From: Alphaproteobacteria bacterium
GTDB taxonomy: Bacteria; Pseudomonadota; Alphaproteobacteria; RF32; CAG-239
Assembly (NCBI GenBank): GCA_017963715.1
Contig: JAGCTK010000052.1
Span: 1 to 9,671 of the forward strand
DNA: 9,671 nucleotides
Direction: 5' to 3'
Below, one piece after another: positions 6,362 to 9,671 of this stretch. Each line of letters opens with the position of its first letter. The stretch's first letter is position 1. The translations under genes were made by a program, and so were the position numbers. A model generated the notes under the pieces. The model had not been told where the DNA came from. It saw nothing but the letters and a program-made list of their open reading frames with translations, and searched no databases.

Positions 6362-7225
6362 TTACTTTTTCTTTTTGTTGCGCAGTGCCTTATAATACCT
6401 TGCTTTTATCTTGGCATCATAGCCCCGGCCCGGAGACGTCTCCTCAAAAAACACATTCAACAGAGCTCTTGCCTGTTTCTTCGGAAAGTACTTTACAATC
6501 TTATCAAGTGTCTCATTCCAAAGATTTCTATCCTTTTTGATGGCCTGTTCGATAAGTTCCTTTGCTTCTTGCCGTGTCTCACAAACATCAAAAATCTTGA
6601 CCATTGTGACACCGCCGATACTTATCTTGTTTTCGATAAAACTCTTTATGAGTTCTTTCAAAGCCTCGCCGGAATAAATCTTGACAATCTTTTTCTCAAC
6701 ATCTTCATATATGTAAAGTTTTTTATCCGACCACTCAATCAACAGGTTTTTGACGCCCTTTTTCGAAAACACTCTGACCATTTTGTTAAAAACTTCAATG
6801 CTCAGATATTTCACGCCAAAAATGATGTCTTTGGCACCTTTGCCAAACACCTCCATCGCTTTGATGGCAACAGCATCATGAATACGACAATTTTTGCCAT
6901 ACTCAAGTAAAAGTTCTTTTGACGTCCTTTTAGAAAAAGTCTCTAACATCTTGATTAAAACTTCGGGGTAAACATTTCCCTCGATTTCAAAAAAGATTTC
7001 ATCAGCATCTTTGATTGAAAGATTTTCAAAGAAGCGCTTCTGAAGTTCGGTCACCGGCTTTTTCTGTTTGCGGACAAACCTTTCAAGACAGTCCGTTTGC
7101 AACCTGTTTTGAGCCACAAATACGGCATCATTTCCATACGAGATGTACTCACGCAACAACTCCACGGCATTTGGTGTATTAAAAATACCCAATTGCTGTT
7201 CTTTTGTTAATAATTTGGGTTTCAT
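6362..7225 (-). CDS. Tandem ~30-residue helical-repeat protein, function unknown
   Basis: A 287-residue protein that I cannot place in a named family. From about residue 75 to 281 it consists of seven imperfect units of 27-32 residues, beginning near residues 75, 104, 133, 160, 191, 223 and 254. Each unit starts with an acidic/neutral-L-[LI] triplet (ELL, DII, NLL, ELI, ELI, ALL), has a K-[MI]-[VM]-x-[VI]-[FY] core, and ends in Ala/Val-Lys or Arg. This spacing fits paired helices stacked into a solenoid, as in HEAT, TPR or similar scaffolds, usually used for binding protein or RNA. The C-terminus is a Lys-rich tail. No signal peptide is seen. ATG 7225 has a plausible promoter but no Shine-Dalgarno sequence. 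Confidence 0.8.
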   Translation of the reverse strand: MKPKLLTKEQQLGIFNTPNAVELLREYISYGNDAVFVAQNRLQTDCLERFVRKQKKPVTELQKRFFENLSIKDADEIFFEIEGNVYPEVLIKMLETFSKRTSKELLLEYGKNCRIHDAVAIKAMEVFGKGAKDIIFGVKYLSIEVFNKMVRVFSKKGVKNLLIEWSDKKLYIYEDVEKKIVKIYSGEALKELIKSFIENKISIGGVTMVKIFDVCETRQEAKELIEQAIKKDRNLWNETLDKIVKYFPKKQARALLNVFFEETSPGRGYDAKIKARYYKALRNKKKK

Positions 7226-7267
7226 AAGCGGTATATTTTATTAAACAATAATTTGATTGATGGTTGT

Positions 7268-7295
7268 ATTTTATACTTTTTTTATAAAAAGTCAA
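7268..7295 (-). promoter_or_regulatory. Putative promoter for the helical-repeat gene
   Basis: On the minus strand TTGACT (7295-7290) is followed after 16 bases by TAAAAT (7273-7268), each one mismatch from consensus. The transcript would begin near 7261, about 36 bases before the ATG at 7225. Confidence 0.6.
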
Positions 7296-7347
7296 GTTTG
7301 AAACATGCCCGCTTCAAAGAACCTGGTATATAAACGCAAAAATACTC

Positions 7348-7376
7348 TTGAGATTTTAGGTATTTTATCACATACT
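7348..7376 (+). promoter_or_regulatory. Possible promoter for the NeuC-type gene
   Basis: TTGAGA (7348-7353) and CATACT (7371-7376) are 17 bases apart in the 231-base divergent spacer. The match is moderate. The ATG at 7457 has only an A-rich leader (AAAGAAAATAAAACG) and no good ribosome binding site. Confidence 0.35.
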
Positions 7377-7456
7377 TTTTATCCGATAAAGATAATATAC
7401 AAAAGTCCGAAATAATACATCAAATCCGGTACTGTATTTTTAAAGAAAATAAAACG

Positions 7457-8617
7457 ATGAAAAGAAAAGTTTGTGTTGTTGTTACCGCCAGATCAAGTTA
7501 TCCGCGAGTCAAAAGTATTATGACCGCCATTAAAAATCATAAAAATCTTGACCTGCAGGTCGTCACGACATGCTCGGCCAATTATGACGAATTTGGCCAT
7601 GTTGCAAAAGTGATGGAACAAGACGGCTTTAAGATTGATGAAAAAGTATATTCTTATCTTGGCGCCCATTCTTTAGCCTCCTCATCACAAACCACAGGAT
7701 TGACATTGATAGAGTTGTCTTCCGTGTTTGAAAGACTAAAGCCTGATATTGTGATAACAAACGGTGACCGATATGAAACAATGGCAACGGCTGTATGTGC
7801 ATCATATATGAATATCCCGCTTGTTCATATGCAAGGCGGCGATGTTACCGGAAACATTGATGACAAAGTTCGTCACGCCATCACAAAACTGGCGGATATA
7901 CACTTTGCCACCTCCGAAAAATCTTATCAAAGGCTGCTTTTACTCGGTGAAAATCCCGACAAAGTATTTATGTTCGGCTGTCCGGCGATTGACTTGGTGC
8001 GTGATATTTATAAAATGAAAAAACTTGATTTTAATCCTTTTCAAAAATATAAAAATTTCGGCAATCTTAAAGGTATGCCCGACAAATATTATGTCGTGAT
8101 GCAGCATCCGACAACAACAGATATCAAGCACGCACGGCAAAATTATGAACAAACTTTAACTGCCGTCAAAAAACTCCACGCGCCGACTTTTATCTTTTTT
8201 CCGAATGCCGATGTTTCCGCGCAGGAACTGAAAAGTGCAATTGAAGACTTTTATCACTCTCATCCCGATTTACCGATACATTTTTTTGAAAACATGAAGC
8301 CGGAAGATTTTATTAAATTTATTTATCAGGCACAATGTTTAATCGGCAATTCGTCTGTTGGAATCAGAGAATGTTCTTATCTCGGCATTCCCGTTGTCAA
8401 TGTCGGAGACAGGCAGCGCAATCGCGAAAGAGGCCAAAATGTGATTGATGTTGATTATGATGCCAACGCAATATATGATGCGGTCAAAACATGGGAATTA
8501 CGTGGCAGGCCGGAACAGTCATTCATTTACGGTGACGGCACGGCCGGCCGAAAAATCGCAGACACATTGGCTTCCATCGATTTAAGTATACACAAAAAAC
8601 TAACATACCAAATATAA
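7457..8617 (+). CDS. neuC: UDP-N-acetylglucosamine 2-epimerase (hydrolysing), NeuC type
   Basis: A 386-residue protein of normal length for the hydrolysing branch of the UDP-GlcNAc 2-epimerase family (GT-B fold). Visible landmarks are the N-terminal strand and loop VVVTARSSYPRVK (7-19), NGDRYE (102-107), GGDVTGNIDDKVRHAITKL (127-145) with HF soon after, QHPTT (216-220), and GNSSVGIRE (297-305) followed by GIPVVNVGDRQ and RERGQNV. Such enzymes release UDP and make ManNAc, or a related 2-epimerised sugar as in legionaminic acid synthesis, in the cytosol for nonulosonic (sialic-like) surface sugars. NeuC versus LegG substrate cannot be settled. No neuB or neuA homologue is in the window. The left flank is AT-rich spacer, and a degenerate HIT remnant lies 42 bases downstream. 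Confidence 0.9.
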   Translation: MKRKVCVVVTARSSYPRVKSIMTAIKNHKNLDLQVVTTCSANYDEFGHVAKVMEQDGFKIDEKVYSYLGAHSLASSSQTTGLTLIELSSVFERLKPDIVITNGDRYETMATAVCASYMNIPLVHMQGGDVTGNIDDKVRHAITKLADIHFATSEKSYQRLLLLGENPDKVFMFGCPAIDLVRDIYKMKKLDFNPFQKYKNFGNLKGMPDKYYVVMQHPTTTDIKHARQNYEQTLTAVKKLHAPTFIFFPNADVSAQELKSAIEDFYHSHPDLPIHFFENMKPEDFIKFIYQAQCLIGNSSVGIRECSYLGIPVVNVGDRQRNRERGQNVIDVDYDANAIYDAVKTWELRGRPEQSFIYGDGTAGRKIADTLASIDLSIHKKLTYQI

Positions 8618-8659
8618 GAGGGATTTATTCTTTACGGTTTACAAACTGAAAATTAACCG

Positions 8660-8815
8660 ATGAACATCCAAATCCAAGAAACAGATGCCGGTGAAACAAA
8701 AAGTAAAATACATATTTTTCCGCGTTTTGATAACGACGGTATTGATACCTGGCCGAAAATTGCAAAACAACAATATGATGCAGATGAAATTTTGCAAAAA
8801 ATAAAAATATTATAA
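8660..8815 (+). pseudogene. HIT-family C-terminal remnant (51 codons)
   Basis: The frame MNIQIQETDAGET...KIHIFPRFDNDG...WPK...YDADEILQKIK resembles the C-terminal half of histidine-triad (HIT) nucleotide hydrolases. In those proteins N-I-x-x-Q...AGQT leads into the catalytic H-x-H-x-H and then I-x-PR-[FY]. Here only one His of the triad is left (KIHIF), and the N-terminal half, normally another 50-70 residues, is missing. An in-frame TAA at 8654-8656 rules out upstream extension and there is no ribosome binding site. I therefore call it a decayed remnant, though a small expressed protein is not excluded. It may have been cut when the epimerase gene arrived. The family assignment is from pattern memory. 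Confidence 0.5.
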
Positions 8816-8835
8816 AAGTAAATCACTCTTATTCC

Positions 8836-8855
8836 CATGACCACCGGTGGTCATG
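8836..8855. repeat. Perfect 20-bp palindrome
   Basis: CATGACCACCGGTGGTCATG is its own reverse complement over all 20 bases. It lies between the HIT remnant and the bidirectional terminator. A loop-less palindrome of this length suits a dimeric protein site or cruciform-type element better than a terminator. Confidence 0.85.
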
Positions 8856-8873
8856 CGGTTTCCAACCCCAGTA

Positions 8874-8918
8874 TCACCAATAAAAAAGCACCCTTTAAGG
8901 GCGCTTTTTTATTGGTGA
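8874..8918. terminator. Long bidirectional terminator hairpin
   Basis: CACCAATAAAAAAGC (8875-8889) is perfectly complementary to GCTTTTTTATTGGTG (8903-8917). The T-A pair 8874/8918 extends the stem by one. Inside an A/C mismatch is a short CCCTTTAAGGG arm. A and T runs on opposite sides give a U-tract to both strands, fitting its place between the plus-strand epimerase/HIT region and the minus-strand gene ending at 8956. Confidence 0.85.
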
Positions 8919-8920
8919 GG

Positions 8921-8945
8921 CTTAGTAAGCGGGTTACGAGCTAAG
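8921..8945. repeat. Interrupted inverted repeat next to the terminator
   Basis: CTTAGTAAGCGGGTTACGAGCTAAG can fold as CTTA/TAAG plus GTAA/TTAC around a GCGGG loop with an unpaired GAGC. It has no T-tract. With the palindrome at 8836 and the hairpin at 8874 it makes three inverted repeats within about 110 bases. Confidence 0.45.
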
Positions 8946-8955
8946 ATATAACGCT

Positions 8956-9336
8956 TTAATATTGTTCAATCTTTATTTTATAATAGTCAAACTTTTTATC
9001 AGAAGAGGTTGTTTTAAATTGTGCTTTACTAAAAGGATCAACGTCCAATATTGTACCAACAGCATAATCTATCTGCACATCTTTTTCATCATAATACTTT
9101 ACAATAATCCTTATTGATGTTTCTTTATCTTGATTATTTTTAATAATGCCACATACATGATGATGATTCAAAGTATCTGGACAATCATGTTGCTCAACAA
9201 GTTCTATAGCTTCTATTACTATTTCCGGATTTTCATTTAATATTCGTCTAATTTCATCAACAGAACCTTCTGCTTTTGTTGTATTAGAATACAATAAAAC
9301 CAACAATATTAAACTTATAAAAGAAATTTTTTTCAT
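8956..9336 (-). CDS. Secreted FxLYD-type domain protein with DsbA-like N-terminal helix
   Basis: A 126-residue protein. The signal peptide MKKISFISLILLVLLYSNTTKA is followed by Glu-Gly; there is no lipobox Cys, so the protein is periplasmic or secreted. Residues 25-51 (SVDEIRRILNENPEIVIEAI...) resemble the helix that precedes the thioredoxin fold in alphaproteobacterial DsbA/Com1 proteins. Residues 61-126 look like an FxLYD-type beta-sandwich: VCGIIKNN, IRIIVKYYDE, an acidic-P turn, and FDYYKIKI near the end. There is no CxxC, so no thiol oxidoreductase activity is expected. Three His (58-60) precede the domain. ATG 9336 is chosen over an upstream in-frame alternative start because AGGAGG (9341-9346) lies just before it. 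The gene is tightly linked to the upstream glycosylase gene. Confidence 0.75.
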   Translation of the reverse strand: MKKISFISLILLVLLYSNTTKAEGSVDEIRRILNENPEIVIEAIELVEQHDCPDTLNHHHVCGIIKNNQDKETSIRIIVKYYDEKDVQIDYAVGTILDVDPFSKAQFKTTSSDKKFDYYKIKIEQY

Positions 9337-9340
9337 ATTA

Positions 9341-9346
9341 CCTCCT
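9341..9346 (-). promoter_or_regulatory. Strong Shine-Dalgarno AGGAGG inside the glycosylase gene end
   Basis: AGGAGG followed by TAAT precedes the ATG at 9336. The site overlaps the TAG of the upstream gene, so translation of the two genes is likely coupled and the start of the secreted protein is fixed. Confidence 0.85.
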
Positions 9347-9347
9347 A
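9345..9347 (-). other. TAG at the end of the glycosylase gene (stop or sense codon)
   Basis: Read as stop, it leaves eight bases to the next ATG (9336). Read as sense, the frame continues with Glu-Val-Ile and ends in TGA 9335-9333, forming an ATGA overlap with that start. Both readings are possible from this site alone. Confidence 0.5.
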
Positions 9348-9671
9348 TTTTTCCAAAACAAAAAGTAAGACTTTCTTCCATTCTTCAAACTTAACATCTT
9401 CAGATATTGAAGCATTTGCCGGGCTTGTTGATGGTAGAGGAAAAGACTGTCTTTCTGATAAATATTTCGAATTATATTTCTCAAAATATTTTGCTGCTTT
9501 CTGACCATTAAACAAAATATATTTTACCGTTTGAAATTTTGAAAAATCATTTGGTTGCTCATTTCCAATATTAGAATCTAAACTGCCGTTCCTTTCACAT
9601 TTTGAAAGGCTATCCCACAAACCGATACCATTTGATTGAAGTAATTTTTGTTTATCATCTTTACTTTTTAA
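9345..9671 (-). CDS. DNA-deoxyinosine glycosylase-like (UDG superfamily), C-terminal part
   Basis: The frame is open to the right edge, so the 5' end is outside; 108 residues are visible. The block GIGLWDSL-x-x-CER-x-GSLDS-x-I followed by PNDF, then ILFNGQKAA and the terminal motif LPSTSPANA, is characteristic of the hypoxanthine/deoxyinosine glycosylase branch of the uracil-DNA glycosylase superfamily (family 6, related to MUG). These enzymes cleave the N-glycosidic bond of deaminated bases in DNA as the first step of base excision repair. The TTG at 9620 is an internal Leu codon and not the start. If TAG is read as sense, the gene ends at 9333. The next gene is translationally coupled to it. 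Confidence 0.82.
   Translation of the reverse strand, partial: LKSKDDKQKLLQSNGIGLWDSLSKCERNGSLDSNIGNEQPNDFSKFQTVKYILFNGQKAAKYFEKYNSKYLSERQSFPLPSTSPANASISEDVKFEEWKKVLLFVLEK

Noticed and set aside
6269..6910. Plus-strand frame of 213 codons opposite the helical-repeat gene
   Set aside because: It lies antisense to a gene with clear protein repeats, a promoter and a terminator. Its translation is Cys/Phe/Leu-rich shadow sequence without a ribosome binding site.
7305..7415. 36-codon plus-strand ORF (MPASKNLVYKRK...) before the NeuC-type gene
   Set aside because: No ribosome binding site, it overlaps the likely promoter of the next gene, and nothing in the product is recognisable; probably chance.
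8857..8879. tRNA-like 3' end (GGTTTCCAACCCC ... CACCA)
   Set aside because: There is no TTCRA T-loop, no acceptor-stem partner and no anticodon arm upstream. The CACCA belongs to the terminator stem.

Overview
The window looks like chromosomal DNA of an AT-rich Gram-negative bacterium. The support is a signal-peptide-bearing outer-membrane beta-barrel protein, a nucleotide-sugar epimerase of surface-glycan pathways, and compact gene packing with short A/T-rich spacers. An uncultured host-associated alphaproteobacterium would fit, but that placement is an impression from protein style, not something proved here. No rRNA, tRNA, CRISPR array, insertion sequence or phage module is visible. No gene-free stretch exceeds 300 bases; the longest are 4842-5078 and 7226-7456.

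Layout, left to right: the C-terminal part of a NUDIX hydrolase (+, cut by the left edge); an unrecognised 304-residue protein (+) closed by a strong terminator; a NADAR-like protein (+) interrupted by an in-frame TAG; a convergent, overlapping small P-loop kinase-like protein (-); a TauE/SafE permease (+); a two-gene minus-strand unit made of an inositol-monophosphatase-family phosphatase and a SemiSWEET sugar transporter; an outer-membrane beta-barrel protein (+), also interrupted by an in-frame TAG; an unrecognised 160-residue protein (-); a 287-residue protein of tandem ~30-residue helical repeats (-); a hydrolysing UDP-GlcNAc 2-epimerase, NeuC type (+); a short HIT-family remnant (+); an intergenic cluster of inverted repeats with a bidirectional terminator; and at the right edge a minus-strand pair, a DNA-deoxyinosine-glycosylase-like gene (cut by the edge) followed by a secreted FxLYD-type protein.

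The most striking observation is about the genetic code. Three TAG triplets sit where a normal reading would end a gene, and in each case reading through makes better sense. In the NADAR-like gene the conserved C-terminal third continues in frame after TAG. In the beta-barrel gene the 15 codons after TAG supply the missing final beta-strand ending in Phe, the usual outer-membrane insertion signal. In the glycosylase gene readthrough ends four codons later at a TGA that forms a textbook ATGA overlap with the next start codon. Every other complete gene ends in TAA. TAG may therefore be a sense codon here (glutamine is the best guess from one site) or be efficiently suppressed. Two independent nonsense mutations remain the main alternative.

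There is no single obvious pathway. The plausible functional pairings are phosphatase plus SemiSWEET (sugar or inositol handling) and glycosylase plus secreted protein (translationally coupled only). The NeuC enzyme lacks neighbouring NeuB or NeuA partners inside the window.
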